Shown here one piece after another: positions 46,090 through 58,400 of a stretch of DNA of 64,000 bases (position 1 is the stretch's first letter; each line of letters opens with the position of its first letter). The notes below the pieces were generated by a model, which ran no database searches, was not told the origin of the DNA, and saw only the letters and a list, made by a program, of their open reading frames with translations. The translations under genes were made by a program, and so were the position numbers. This stretch comes from Ochotona curzoniae (taxonomy: Eukaryota; Chordata; Mammalia; Lagomorpha; Ochotonidae): the NCBI RefSeq assembly GCF_017591425.1, contig NW_024467083.1, positions 15,925,001 through 15,989,000 on the forward strand, written 5' to 3'.

Positions 46090-48500
46090 TCTTTACACCC
46101 AACTAATTAGTTGTTACTGAATGTTTTTGCTTTGCTCAGTGGCATGTGGTATATAAATCATTGCAATATGTTAAATGCAAATGGTTGTTAATAGAGGAAC
46201 CATCTGCTCTATGCTGGAGAGTTTGTTAAAATGAATGTGGTGAACCTACTTTGAATAATGTTGAAAAACTCAAATATCAAATTTCTAAAATGAGCTGCCT
46301 CTGTTAACCCCAACATTACTAATACTCCCCTGGCTTTTAAAAGTCTCCAAATTGTTTTTTGCTGAAATGCTTCTAATATAATCTGTGCTGTTTAAAGCCA
46401 CTCCATCGGTCATTGCTAAAAGTACGCTAACCTACAGCAGTATTGTACTGCACAGAAACCTGCAAATGTCTTAAAATTGCATGCAGAAATTTGGAATAAC
46501 TAATAAAAAATCCAAGGGTTCTCTCTCGAACATCTTTGCTAAAGAGTGAGACTTTTCTCCCCTGTTTCTTCTGAAAGTTATTCCGTTGTAGCTGTAGATC
46601 ACTGGCAAGCAGCTGGCTTATGATGAACTGCCGAGGGTGTCATCAGTGTTTGCACCCTTCACCTCCTGTAATCTATAATACTGTATTTCTTCAAAAGATC
46701 ATCAGAGCAAAGGGGAGCCGTGATTTCTCTCTCAACATACTTTATTAGATACTGTCACGTAGCTTCCTAATAATGTCTGCCGGACTCACTGGTGCCAGGG
46801 TAAAACATGGGGAAATTAGTACCAAGGCAGGAATCAGAGCCTTCAGGTTTCCAAGGTCATGCTCTAGTTTCCAGCAGAAAGAGAATACTCCTTTATCCTG
46901 CCCTTTCTAATCAGCTCCTGGTCAAGGTTGCTATCAGTATACATAAGAGCAAGCTGCCATGATGATCTATTGCATTAATATCCATTGAAGGTGTGTTCAA
47001 CTGATGGCACTACTCAAAACAGAATCTTGCCATGAAAGAACAAGTTTAGAATCAACTGTGCAGATACGTCTTTTCAAGTACACAACTTCACTGACGTGAG
47101 ATGCAAAGTATGATTATTGACCTACTGCTAACTTGGCTTTCTTGACCCGCCTTTTATTCTTTCCTGTCTTGCCCCTCCTCCAAACCCCTTTTTGACTTTT
47201 ACAGTATCTGATTTAAGACTGTGCTTTTGGGGATTCACAAGCAGAAGAGACTGCGGGAGAGCTCATTAGCCCAGCAGACACTCTATCCCTGGATGAATTG
47301 CACAATGAAAAGCTGGCTTCTGAGGGCCACCAAAAAGAGCCAGGGCTTTGTGGAGGTGTGCAGCCCTGCCGGGCAATACAAGCTTTTTATTTGTTAAAAA
47401 GAGATTTTGTACTAAAAACATTTCCCTTTGTTTGTTCTCATAAAAAGAGGAGCCTCCTGAAGGCTGCATGTATTTGATGACTCCATTTCAAAACGAACAC
47501 TTGTCAGTTTCCAAACCTGGCTGCTGCTCTTGAAAGTTACACAAAACCATTTGGAAATGGAAAGACTGGTGTGATAATCAGACAAGCAATACCTTAAAGG
47601 CAGAGTGCACTGGCTGTGAATTTGAGAAGCTGGAATATTGAATTGGATTCTAACAATGATCCCAAGCCTTTGCAAAACTCATGTTTTAGACTCGGAGCTT
47701 AGAAGAAAAAAAATCTTACACTGTCTAATTACGTTAGTTTATTGAGCTGCAGTTCCATTTTGGTTCCCAGAACACCACTTTAATTTAATTTAGATTTTGT
47801 TGCTTCTTCCCCTACAAAAGAAAAACTTCACCATCGAGCCGTATTTATTGTTTTTAATGCTTATGTTTGGAAACATTTACTAATTCATTTTCCCATGTAA
47901 TTACTGGAAACAGGCTTGATTCTTTAAACCTGTAGATGGCATTTACCAAAGTTTAAGTGGAAACATAAATGAAAAGTTCCTTTTTATCTAAAATTATGAT
48001 CTGGTATTTTCTAGATTTTGGGGGAGAGGACAGGGCACGAGGGAGCTATGAAGGGACAACAAAAGCCAGCTGCACTCATCAACCTTGAGTCTTTTGTATG
48101 GGGAAGTGCACGTGGGTCGCTGCCTTCTTGGCAGATTCCTGTGGGGCCTCGCTGACTCACACTGCTGATATTCAGTGACACACACACCACCAGGGAGGGG
48201 AGTCACACATTCCATCTGTTGGTCTTGGCCTTTTATTTATATATTTTTCTAATCTACTGCATGAAGTATTTGCCATGAAGCTTGCCCTTGTGTTTTTGAG
48301 ATTGGGGGTCACTGACTTGGACCCCACAAAATCAAAAAGATGTAAAGCAAGATTTATTCACCCTCCCTCTTAACGTTTTTTTTTTTTCCTGCTGTTTGTG
48401 TCATTAATTACAAAACACCTTATTTTGTTCACAAACTCATCTGTGTCATAAAGTTCAAGATGTTTAGTTGGGTGAAGGGAAGCATCTCAAACATAAAAAA
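46090..48500. other. long repeat-free interval, candidate conserved noncoding cluster
   Basis: 2.4 kb without any recognisable transposon, unusual in this SINE-rich intron. It contains sequence-complex blocks with homeodomain-type motifs, for example TTAATTTAATTTAG near 47780, CATTAATTAC near 48402, TAATTACGTTAG near 47725 and a CACGTGGG E-box at 48109. Absence of insertions over such a length is compatible with selective constraint. Function is inferred, not shown. Confidence 0.35.
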
Positions 48501-48907
48501 TGATGTTTTTAAGTGTAGCTTCCTCTCCTGCACAATGTGAGACTCTGTTTTAAAATACAAAAAAAGTATAGATTTGTGAATAAAATGTTGAGTTTCCCCC
48601 TTAAAGCACTACTTTCTTATATTATCAGAGGAAACCATTCCACATCAAATGTTGTTATTTCTAGAGCACATCCAAGATGTCACTTGCAATATTTTTGTCT
48701 TTTTAAGAAAGATAGGTTCAATAATTCTAAAGAGAACAGGAATCAGTTTCTGTTGTTGATATGATCATGGAAATCTCTCCAAATATTTGGGTTAGTGTCA
48801 TTTTTTTTTTACCTGAAAATTGAAACCCAGTGTTCTTGAATTACATGGAAAGCAAAGTAGTAGCACGTATCTCTACACTGCTTGATGCCAGAATTAGTAA
48901 ATAAAAT

Positions 48908-48920
48908 GGGGGGGGGGGGG
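48908..48920 (+). repeat. poly(G) run of 13
   Basis: Thirteen consecutive G immediately before a + strand CSINE. It may be an expanded GGGG at the SINE 5' end, or a sequencing-sensitive homopolymer. Confidence 0.9.
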
Positions 48921-48921
48921 A

Positions 48922-49225
48922 GGGAATCAGGGTCGTGGCACAGTGTGTCAATCCTCTGCCTGCAGCACTGGCATCCCACATGAGCACTGGTTCAAGTCCT
49001 TGTTGTTCCACTTCTGATACAGCTCCATGCTAAGGAACATAGAAAAGCAGCTGAAGATGGCCAAAGTGCTTGGGTCTTCATCACCCACATGAAAGACCCA
49101 AATGAATTCCTGGCTTCTGATTTGGTGTAACTCAACTATTGCCGTCATCTTAGAAGTAAACCAATGGATCAAAGGCTATCTCTCTCTCTCTCAACTCTGC
49201 TTTTCAAATAAATAAACAAATATTT
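48922..49225 (+). repeat. CSINE, older subfamily
   Basis: GTCGTGGCACAGTGTGTCAA, AGCACTGGCATCCCACATGA, GTTCAAGTCC (B box), AAAAGCAGCTGAAGATGGCC, CTCTCTCTCTCAACTCTGC and TTTTCAAATAAATAAACAAA. The form with a CTCTCTC tail and AAATAAATAAA end is the older C-repeat type shared by lagomorphs. Confidence 0.85.
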
Positions 49226-50929
49226 TAAAAATTAGAGGGAGCTAGCCTGTTCATATTATGCATGAACTAGTCCTCAGCAAATTCTCAGAGTAATCAACCC
49301 TGTTGTTTTAATGTGAGTCTAAAGAACCCAGAGGATGCTTGTCAAAGTTCTGTGGATGTGCTGGAAGGCAGCATGCTCAGCAGGTCGCTAGACAGGTGTG
49401 CACTGCATTGGCACGGAAGTTGCAAACAAAGCAGCAAGGGGAATAGGCTACTATGGCTTTCTCCCTTGAAATGGCATTATGCCTAGACAATGGCATCTCC
49501 TGTTATTCCAGGCAGCTGGAATAACTCCACTCAGAACTGCTGTGGTAAAGGATTCACCTGCAGACTGACAGCTGCCCTTATCCCAATTTGAATGTCACCC
49601 ACTGTATCTTATGTGCAGCATTTGTAGCACTTTGGAGATTCTTTTCCTTCAAATAATCCCCATATGAAAGCGTATATCCTGTTTTAAATGTTTGCTGTTT
49701 TTTTTTTAAACGTGTTTCTAATTTGAGATATATCCATTCCTGGGTTACATAACTGACACAATGGGAAATACCCTTTACTCATTTCTAGAACTGAATATGT
49801 TGATTAATTCACCTGACACCTGTTGATAACCTCAGGATCAGCTTTCTGAGCCAGAGCTTCCTGAGGCTTCTGAGGCCCTAATTTACCAGTGAAATCATGC
49901 TTTTACCAATGAAAAACAAACAGAAAAGGTTCACCTGCAATGCTTCCTTTGAACTGGGATCCGGTATTTCCAGCCTGTGTTGCAGAAACATTGCAGTCTG
50001 ACTTGCTCACGCATTGCCATTTCCATAGCAGAAAAAAATAAAATAAAAAGAAGCGCATGACACTAAGCATGATCCAGAGCCAATCCAAACTGACTGAAGG
50101 TTTTCTCTGTCAGTAACACAACTCTGGAAGGGGGAGGCTCCATGTACACTCTGCTCTATAAGGAAACTTCATGTCTTTGGCTCTTGAGTATAAATAGTAC
50201 AGTCAACTGGCTAGGGATAAAAATGGTGCTTTGATACTCCTTGGGTTGCAGGCAAAGAGAAAAGATGTGCAATTGGAAGAAACCATTGCCTGTGGGGGAG
50301 TTTATCCAAGAAGAAGATCCCATGCAGAGCACAGACCTGACCTGCAGCCCCTTGCTGTAGTGGTAGTGTGAATTCATGGACTCTGATGGCTGTTCAGATA
50401 TAGAATGCATTTCGCTCAAGGTACACTCACACTCTGTCATATATTTAGATTTTTTGGCAAGTTTTTTTAAAAACTCTTCAGATATGTCAAAACAAGTGAA
50501 AAATTTATATCCAAGATAAAATGTTCAGTAACTAGTTTAAAAAGAAGCTTTGATCAGGCTTAAAGTACTAGAATAGATTTGAGAGGTTGATTGCAAGGAA
50601 CCCCTTATTTTACACATTCTTTCCGGATAGTCTATAGGTGTGTTTAATCTTGGCCCCCTGACAGTCAGGGCTTTCTTCCTTATACATGCATTTATAAATA
50701 ATCTGCACAGAGTAGGAACTTTAAAAAAGCAGAAATTCTTGGTCTACCTATACCTGCCATCATCTCTTCTCTATCTTAGGCTAAAAAAGAAAAAAGTTTT
50801 TCTCTAAGGGCGCATTCACCCTGGAAATAATGGCTGCAGAAGCAGCTGTAACATGTGTTAGAGATGGGGAAATAGAAAGGCAAAAAAAAAAAGTTAAAAA
50901 AAAATAAAACAGAACAATGTGCAAGCAGG
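49226..50929. other. intronic DNA, no recognised feature
   Basis: 1.7 kb without an assignable repeat. A-rich runs lie at 50880-50910. Confidence 0.4.
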
Positions 50930-51110
50930 AAGAGCAAGCTTGTAGAATGAGAATGGATTCAAATCCATCTCTCCATCTTCATCACCTCAGTAAAATGCAA
51001 ATAATAGCTTGTCTCACAGAATCATGGGGAAAGTTGATGCATAACATCACATACTGCATATGGTGCCTAGCACATCCTTGATAAAGAATTGCTATTTGTT
51101 ATCACTCTGT
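50930..51110 (+). repeat. MIR SINE
   Basis: GAATGGATTCAAATCCATCT (head and B-box-like part), CATCACCTCAGTAAAATGCA, CACAGAATCATGGGGAAAGT and GGTGCCTAGCACATCCTTGA are in MIR order. Confidence 0.6.
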
Positions 51111-51264
51111 TGCAGTCCTGTCATATTGGCCCTCTGACTCCCCATCATCTTCCATCCTTGTATTGATGCCCTTGCTAATTACTGTATTAAACATCCATTT
51201 TCTCATATTTCATGAAAGGCTATTTTATAGTGGTCATTCCTGAACTTCATTGCTTTCTATTTTT

Positions 51265-51595
51265 TTAAAATAAACATTATTATTAAAAGGCCAGGTTTCA
51301 TGTATTTCATAGACACAATTCAGGAAGTATTGCCTTGCCCCTGAAACTATATTATAAAACACATGACATACATTCAACTTATGAAAATAAAATTACAAGA
51401 GAATAGCCATACTTACCTTCCTCCCACTCTCAATCCCCCCTTTTCTATTATTTTCCCCTTTAACCATAGCAATAATATGCTTTCAATTACTTCATAATCA
51501 GAGGCTTAATGTACTACATGATGATCAACAAATAAAAATTTGATGATCACTGTTCCATACGAATATAGACAAATGTCCTAAGCAATAATCAAATC
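51265..51595 (-). mobile_element. probable lagomorph LINE-derived 3' segment, antisense
   Basis: A T/A-rich start (TTTTTTTAAAATAAAC), then CCTTCCTCCCACTCTCAATC, TTATTTTCCCCTTTAACC and ACTTCATAATCAGAGGC. I associate this pattern with antisense 3' UTR sequence of lagomorph L1, from general resemblance only. The neighbouring SINE at 51598 inserted at its right side. Confidence 0.4.
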
Positions 51596-51597
51596 AT

Positions 51598-51891
51598 GAG
51601 AGAGAGAGGAGGAGAGTCAGAGAGGAAGATCTTCCATCCACTGACTCACTCCCCAAGTGGCTGCACCAGCCAGAGCTGAGCTGATCCCAAGCCAGGAGCC
51701 AGGACCTTCTTCTGGGTCTCCCATGCGGGTACAGGGTCCCAAGGCTTTGGGCCGTCCTCTACTGCTTTCCCAGGCCACAAGCAGGGAGCTGGATGGGAAG
51801 TGGAACTGCCAGGATTAAAACCTACACACATATGGGATTCTGGCTCATTCAAGACGAGGACTTCAGCCTCTAGGGCATGGCGCCAGGCCCA
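51598..51891 (-). repeat. CSINE, antisense, well preserved
   Basis: GAAGATCTTCCATCCACTG, GGGTCTCCCATGCGGGTAC, AGGGTCCCAAGGCTTTGGG, CACAAGCAGGGAGCTGGATG, and the reversed head GGGCATGGCGCCAGGCCC. Nearly identical over long stretches to the copy at 43053-43376, so the same young subfamily. Confidence 0.93.
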
Positions 51892-52635
51892 AATATATAC
51901 AATTTCTATGTTGACTATTTCTTAGTAAATTCAGGGGAAAAATCATCTTTTACTAATTCATAAATATATTTTTCTTCTAAATATTCTGGAAATTAGTCAA
52001 GCACATTAAAGTCCAAAAACTAGTTGACAATGAACTTTGCATGTGATTTGAACCATTAAACACAGACTTGTGAATGGAAACCCTACACCCAGCTCAACTA
52101 TATCCATCAGCAAAATTCCTTAGATTGTAAACTTCATTGGGATCATCAAACTCCAAGTGCATTCATTGCTTCTGCAGGTAAGTCACCTGCTGGAAACTTC
52201 CTCCAATCCTTTGGCGTTTGCCAAGATAATCTACCAAAAAAGCCTCATCCACCTCCAGCAACACCTTAATTCCCTCCAGCGGCCTGCCTGCCTTCTCAAC
52301 CTCAGGACATTGTTAAATGAGTGGATTCCACCACTCCCCCAGGGAATATCTCATGCCTGAATGAGTAATAAACATTCCACTATTTAGGATACCATACTTC
52401 AATGCCGTGTGTTTTGACAGTGTGTACTTTAAAAAGGAAAGCACAGTGTACCCTGCAGTTGGCATCCTAAAAATAATCCATCCTTTCCTGTTGATAAGCC
52501 ATGCTACTTCTGTCTTATATTGGGTTTCTCTACACATAAAGCTCTTACATTGATTTTTTGTTTCTTAAGCAAGTGTATCTTATTTCTAAAGCATGTATAG
52601 TCAGGCTTTTTATCTTCTAAAAAAACAGATATTTT
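51892..52635. other. AT-rich intronic DNA, no recognised feature
   Basis: No family was recognised. 52160-52370 is C-richer, without a protein match. Confidence 0.4.
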
Positions 52636-52950
52636 GGGGCCCAGCATGGTAACTTAATGGCTAAAGTCCTTGTCTTGCACGCACCGGGATCCCATATAGG
52701 CACTGTTCTAATCCCAGTGGCCCCACTTCCCTTCTAGAGCCCTGCTTGTGGCCTGGGAAACCAGTAGAGGATGGGCCAAAGCCTTGGGACCCTGCGCTCA
52801 CATGGGAGACCTGGAAGAGGTTCCAGGCTCCTGGCTTGGGATTGGCTTCACTTTGGCCATTGTGGCCACTTGGGGAATAAATCATTGGATGAAGTATCTT
52901 CCTCTCTGTTTCTCCTCCTCTCTGTATGTCTGACTTTGCAATTTAAAAAA
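52636..52950 (+). repeat. CSINE, young type
   Basis: The GGGGCCCAGCATGGTAAC head, CTTGTCTTGCACGCACCGGG, GTTCTAATCC B box, TTGTGGCCTGGGAAACCAGT, AAAGCCTTGGGACCCTGC and TTCCTCTCTGTTTCTCC tail. A partial direct repeat (AAAAAAA..AGAT..ATTTT) on both sides may be the target-site duplication. Confidence 0.92.
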
Positions 52951-53789
52951 ATTAGATTATTTTTCAGTCATGTCTTTAATTTCTTCTCTATTTCTTAATG
53001 CTATCAAGTACAATTAGTTGGTATTTGATTTGATTATCCCTGCTTCAAACATCTTTGAAGGGCTGGTTCTTTTTACTTATTCATTTTCATTTATTTAATT
53101 TGTTAAAATGGCATGATTATTTTTACTTATTCCAGGGATTCGTATGGTTTCCAGGTAGCTTTATATGCTTTTTCTAAATTATTACAATTAGCTTACAACT
53201 GATAGTGTCAGTTCTCTAATAAAATTTTATCTGTGCCAGTTCTCTAATACCAATTCTTTAATTAAATCTGCACCAATTCTGTAATAAAATCGATGGATGT
53301 TTTCCCCTTTCTGGTACCTAACAGTAGCATAACCCAGGTCTATTTAAAGCTGAAATTCACATAAGATAGTTTCATGACCCTCTAATTAGGATATAGTCAA
53401 ACTTCAGGGCCTAGGAGAATTGGAGGCAATCACAATTTGAGGGATTTGATTTTTGATTACTGCTCAGAATACGCCAAAATAAACAAATAGCTTTTCTTGC
53501 TGAATTTCTCAGAGTTCACAGAAGTGGGGATGTCTGTTGATAAGTGTGAATGTATATGTATATGCACTTTTTCTTGATATCTTAATCGTTCCTTGGTGAC
53601 TCCTCAAAGGTGTTATTCCAGTACGCATCCTAGCAACACTAGCCTCAAACTCGGGTCCACAGAATTCCACTAATACAGTGGCCTCCATGTTTGCTTGATT
53701 CTCTGGTTTTATGTTTTCTTCCTTACTTCATTGGGTTTTCTGCATTGCTTTTCACACTCAAATGTATTTATCAAGAATTATGGTGAAAG
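52951..53789. other. AT-rich intronic DNA; short local duplication at 53200-53300
   Basis: The words CAGTTCTCTAATA, CCAGTTCTCTAATA and CCAATTCTGTAATA with AAAATTTTAT/AAAATCGAT partners recur at about 53210, 53237 and 53273, a small degenerate triplication. Otherwise nothing was recognised. Confidence 0.45.
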
Positions 53790-54060
53790 TATAACTGCTA
53801 AGTGCCACCCGGTCACCGGCATCCTCTATCAAAATTCCTGGCTTCAAGTTCCTGGCTCTGTTCCTGAAAAGGATCATCCTAGTACCAAGTAGGTGATGCC
53901 TCAAGTAGTTGTGTCCCTGACAACCAAATGGGAGACTTGAATTAAATTCTTGTCTCCTGGCTTTGGCCTGGCCTGGGCCAACCATTGTAGGCATATCAGA
54001 GAGTAAAATAGCAGATGGAAACTCCCTATTCCTACCTGATTCAGCTAAGTAAATAAAAAA
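53790..54060 (+). repeat. CSINE, old diverged copy
   Basis: TGCCACCCGGTCACCGGCAT, TTCCTGGCTCTGTTCCTGA, AACCAAATGGGAGACTTGAA, TTCTTGTCTCCTGGCTTTGG and TCAGCTAAGTAAATAAAAAA fit the older C-repeat in order. Confidence 0.7.
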
Positions 54061-55094
54061 TTGCATTATGAAAAAGTTCCAGTGTGTTCTAGGGCAATGT
54101 ACCTGCAGAAACAAAATTCTTTATAAGTGATTAGGTCCTTCCTTTGCTAAAATGTGAGTATGTTTGAGTAAGGAATTTTTAGCCCTACTTTTTTAACCTC
54201 AATGCCTGAGGCACGTTTCTCAATCCTGATTATGATTAAGACCATACTTAATAACTGTGCATGTGGCCTGGGACCTGACAAGCACTGTCTAAAAGCCTTT
54301 AAGGAATTTTAGTGAGGAGGTGGAATTGCAAAATATTGATCTGGCACATACTGGGAAGAGAACATATTCTCAAAAATATTTATTGGCTTCATTCATGATT
54401 CTTAAAAAAAAAAAAGCAGTTTTTAAAGAAGTATTTAGCTACTTGTTAAAAGGAGTCAAGTCATTGGAAGAAGTATACTGACCTTACGGGCATAGATATA
54501 AAAGGTCCACCTGGTGACAGGATGGGCTTCACCAAGCTTCTCTCCATCTGGAACTAATCAGCCATTTCTAACCAGAAAACACCTCACAAATTACCAAGTA
54601 TAACTTATAGATGTGCTCGCTAGCATGCTCCACTGCAACCAGAATTGGATGAAATAATTGCACACACAGCCTGCAGGCCAATGTCCAGGCTGTGGTGAGT
54701 TAGTGTTATTTGAAAGATGTTCTTCTTTTTACCTGACTAGACCTATTATGATAGTTGACCTTATTGAACCATGATCTCATGTTTGAAATACCTAAATTTA
54801 TACTTCAATGGGCGCAGGGGAAAAAAAGAGAACAGGCATGAAGAGAACAAGGCAGGGGTTGCTACCAGTGTTTCATTCAGGGTTATAATGTCATTTCTGG
54901 ATACTTTGCTTCTAATATCTCTGCATTAAAACCTTGGACCCCAGAAGATCCACAGACATAGAAAAGCTCAAATACCTTTTAATTGGCTTTTTAAAAAATT
55001 ATATAACACCATATCCTACTTTGTTATATAAGCCAAACTGTTTCTTCAAAATTCAAATGTATGATTAAGATTTTAAAACACATTAATTTTAAAA
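54061..55094. other. intronic DNA, no recognised feature
   Basis: No family was recognised. Confidence 0.4.
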
Positions 55095-55375
55095 AGCAAT
55101 GCATTTATTTACTTACTTAATTATTTAGAAAAGTAAAGAACCAGAGGTTTACCATACACTGGCTCACTCCTCACAAAGCAGTGTGGAAATCAAGCCAGGT
55201 TTCACAAATAGGTGGCAAAGTCAAGACCACATAAGCCTTTCTGTGTTCCTTCTCAGAGGATGCAAACGCACAAAGCTGGAACCAAGTGTGGAGCCAGGAC
55301 TCAAATGCAGGTATTGAAACATGACAAGTGGACACCCCAGCTGATGATTTAGCTACTGGTTCAAGTGCAGATCCC
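55095..55375 (-). repeat. CSINE, antisense, old
   Basis: CATTTATTTACTTACTTAAT, ACACTGGCTCACTCCTCAC, GGAGCCAGGACTCAAATGC and GATTTAGCTACTGGTTCAAG are the reversed C-repeat blocks, strongly diverged. Confidence 0.65.
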
Positions 55376-57439
55376 TGAAATATCTTAAATTTAAAATAAA
55401 TTTTTACAGCCACTATATTTGAAAAACCATGAAAAAACGTTTGCATGTTAAAAGAATTAAGTGCGGAGAAATTTTATAAACGATAATATTCAAAATCTAT
55501 AGGTAAATACAATGGATATTTTTCACCCACAATTCCAAGGGGAAATGTGATTAGGAGAAAATATTACACGTTTAACAGAAATATTCAATGCCATGTTTAG
55601 GCTATTCTAGAGTTCACTTCCTCAAACCTTCTTAATGAAGATGACAACCTACAATTAAGCACTAGAAAACAGAAGGGTCTGGAGTTGTAGAATGTAATAT
55701 AATTTTCTTGACATCTACGGCTCACCATTTCAACAAGCTAAAACCATTCATTTGCAAACTGGCCACTTGCACATAGGTTTTGCCACGAGTGAGGGTTTTC
55801 TATCCCATTTTCTGGATGGACACATCTAATGTAACATTTTCCTTTATTACCTATTCATTTTTAGTATTCTAGGATTGATCTGGCCTACTGAAAACTTGAT
55901 TATTTTATGAACAAAATCTAAATTAGAATATCTACTTTGAAAGTAATGAATTCTAAAGAGCACCTTAAGATGATAATCAAATTATTCCAGGAAAAAAAAA
56001 AGCAGAGAGTTTAACAACTTCTACAAGCTGTTGTTGCTTCAAACCGTACTATTTGAACTGCAGTTTGAGCATATTTCTACCCTTTAGACATTTACAAACA
56101 TGCCATAACACCCTGCTGTGAGGACAGCTTTGGTGCCCCAGAAATAAAGAGTTTAACTGTGATTAAAGGATTGAAGTCTGTGCCTTGTATTGACAGTTTA
56201 GTTTTCTCTAGACTTTTGCTGCTAACTCTAGGCTTCACAGTTTCATTGTAAATTAATCTAGGTTATGGCAAACTTCATAATTGCAGATCATGATCAATAA
56301 GGTTGATGATGGTACTGAAAAAGAAGCCAAAATTCTGTTTAAAAATGCTGATATCCCTATCGCAAAAATGTTATTTAAATTAGATAGAAATCGGAAAAGG
56401 CACTAAAAATAGGAAATTCTGATTCTTTAGATGATGCTGGGGCTATAGAGATGCAGACACACAAACTCAGCTGTGGGGATCATGTGTGTAACCTCTGTGA
56501 GCAATGAGTAAGCCTCTTCACTCGGCATCTGGAGTAGCTCATAACAAGGCAGGTATAGCCTGTCTGCCCAATCTTCTCATAACTAAAGTAGATAAATACA
56601 AACTGCAGTTTATGATTGTGAATCACAACCTGAAGCGCTGTGGCATGGCATTAGTTGTGCAGAAACATAAATAGCGAACAGCAATAGATTAACTGAATCT
56701 GAACCCTATCACAGACCATTTAGGGCATCTAAAGATCAGAGAATTGCCCAAGAGCTACCTCTACTTCCCAGGAAAAGGTCATGAATGCATAGTGGTCATG
56801 TCCTGTGGGGAAATAAAGGCTGTATAGTGTCTTTAGCCTCATTCTTGCTAATAGGACGATCATACCTCTTGGAATTACCTCCTCTGCACACATGAAAATA
56901 TAACCAGAGGTGAGGCATGGCCTTGGCAACCTTCCCATGGCCCCCAAGTTTTTGTCAAGGGTTTTATGCTGTTTAGAACTTCCTGCTTCTGTGTTAGAAA
57001 TGTAGTAGTGGGTTTTTATTTGCATTCCTTCTTCATATCACTAGGGAAATGAGCAAACTAGGACTCATACTCTGTGCTAATTCACCTTCAGATCTTCAGG
57101 GGAAATACCAAGTGTGATAAGACAAAAGAAAGGGAAGGAGAGAAGAAAGAATAAACATTGAAAACAATCTTTTCTCCAGAAATATTAGTAGATGATCACT
57201 ACTGTCTGTAAGTGTATTATTTATGTAGTCCCAAAGCAATTGAGCTCATTTGGCCCTCAATGTATGTTATTTGATCAACACAGCATTTGATTTGAATATC
57301 TTTGTGTGCGACCTAATCTGTTCATAAGTTTGCAGCTACCGCTAACCTTTGCGATCCACTTACCTGCCTTCCAACTGAAGCTGAGTTTGAATCTCTTAGT
57401 CTGAATCAACTGGCAAACTGAGAGAGAAACACTGATTCT
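55376..57439. other. intronic DNA, mostly unique, no recognised feature
   Basis: 2 kb without an assignable repeat. 55980-56300 and 56560-56700 look complex and repeat-free and may include conserved elements; unproven. Confidence 0.35.
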
Positions 57440-57895
57440 TTGAGAAAAACATTTACTGGGCATCGGTTATATGCCACATACTCACTCCACTTAACACAAA
57501 CAAAACAGTAAGTATGACAATCACAAGCAGTAATACAGACCATGAAGACAAATGAGCTGAGTTGAGAGGAAAGGATTAAGTCAGCCCGTTTAGAAGGAGT
57601 GGTCTGAGGGGGTTTCTCTGATGACTGGGAATCAGAGCAAAAATCACACAATACAAGGGAGTGAGTCCTATCGGCATCTGGAGAGCAGGCCCAACAGGAG
57701 AAAAGGAGTGAAACCCCTGAAGAAGAAAGCAAGCACAGTGTGGGGTCAGAAGAGCACTGATGATGGAAAGGCATAGTATGTTACTGCACAAATCTTAGGG
57801 GTGCACTTGCAAGCAATGGGAAGCCACTGGAGATTTTGAGCAACAACATCTAATTACTTGATTTGTGTGTTAATAAAAATAATCTCTTTGTAAAC
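57440..57895 (-). repeat. L2-type LINE, antisense, interrupted by a CSINE
   Basis: ACATTTACTGGGCATCGG, ACACAAACAAAACAGTAAG, GGAGTGGTCTGAGGGGGTTT and AATGGGAAGCCACTGGAGAT follow the antisense order of an ancient LINE/L2 and its associated repeat (…GAACAAAACAGACA…GGTCAGGGAAGGCCT…GGGAGCCACTGGAGGG…). The adjoining CSINE at 57900 cuts it. Confidence 0.6.
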
Positions 57896-57899
57896 GCTT

Positions 57900-58220
57900 T
57901 ATTTAATTATTTTATTTTATTTGAAAGACAGATATACAGAGAGAAGCAGAGACAGAAAGATCTCTTGTCTACTGATTCACTCCTCACATGGCCACAATGG
58001 CTGGACTTGAGCCAATCCGAAACCAGGAGCCAGGAGCTTCTTCCAGTCTCCCACATGGATGCATGGCACCAGCGCCTTAGGCCATTCTCGACTGATTTCC
58101 CAGGCCACGAGCAGAGAGCTGGATGGGAAGTGGAGCAGCTGGGATTCAAACCAGCGCCCATATTGGGATTACGGCAGATGCAAGGCAAGGATTTAGCCAT
58201 GAGGCTATAATGACAGACCC
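57900..58220 (-). repeat. CSINE, antisense
   Basis: TTATTTTATTTGAAAGACAG, CAAAACCAGGAGCC-like and CAGGAGCTTCTTCCAGTC blocks, CAGGCCACGAGCAGAGAG, TGGGATTCAAACCAGCGCCC, and the reversed head ATGAGGCTATAATGACAG. Full-length, moderately diverged. Confidence 0.85.
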
Positions 58221-58344
58221 TGAAAAGAATTTTTAATTCACAAATAGTACATGGTTTACTTAAAATCTTAGAAGTATGTGCAAAATTAAATAATTTTCCT
58301 GAAAGTTTATCTGCAGTATCAGTCTGCATGACAAATTAGTATAC

Positions 58345-58400
58345 ATCAGATAGCATTTGTTGAACAACTACTGTATGCAAAACTTCATTGCTAATTCTAT
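58345..58400 (-). repeat. short MIR/L2 3'-end fragment, antisense
   Basis: AGCATTTGTTGAACAACTAC followed by TGTATGCAAAACTTC resembles the antisense terminus TTTATTGAGCACCTACTATG...GTGCCAGGCAC. Short and tentative. Confidence 0.4.

Noticed and set aside
57406..57791. 122-aa open frame antisense
   Set aside because: It lies in an L2-type repeat with Cys/Ser-rich low-information translation and no motif.
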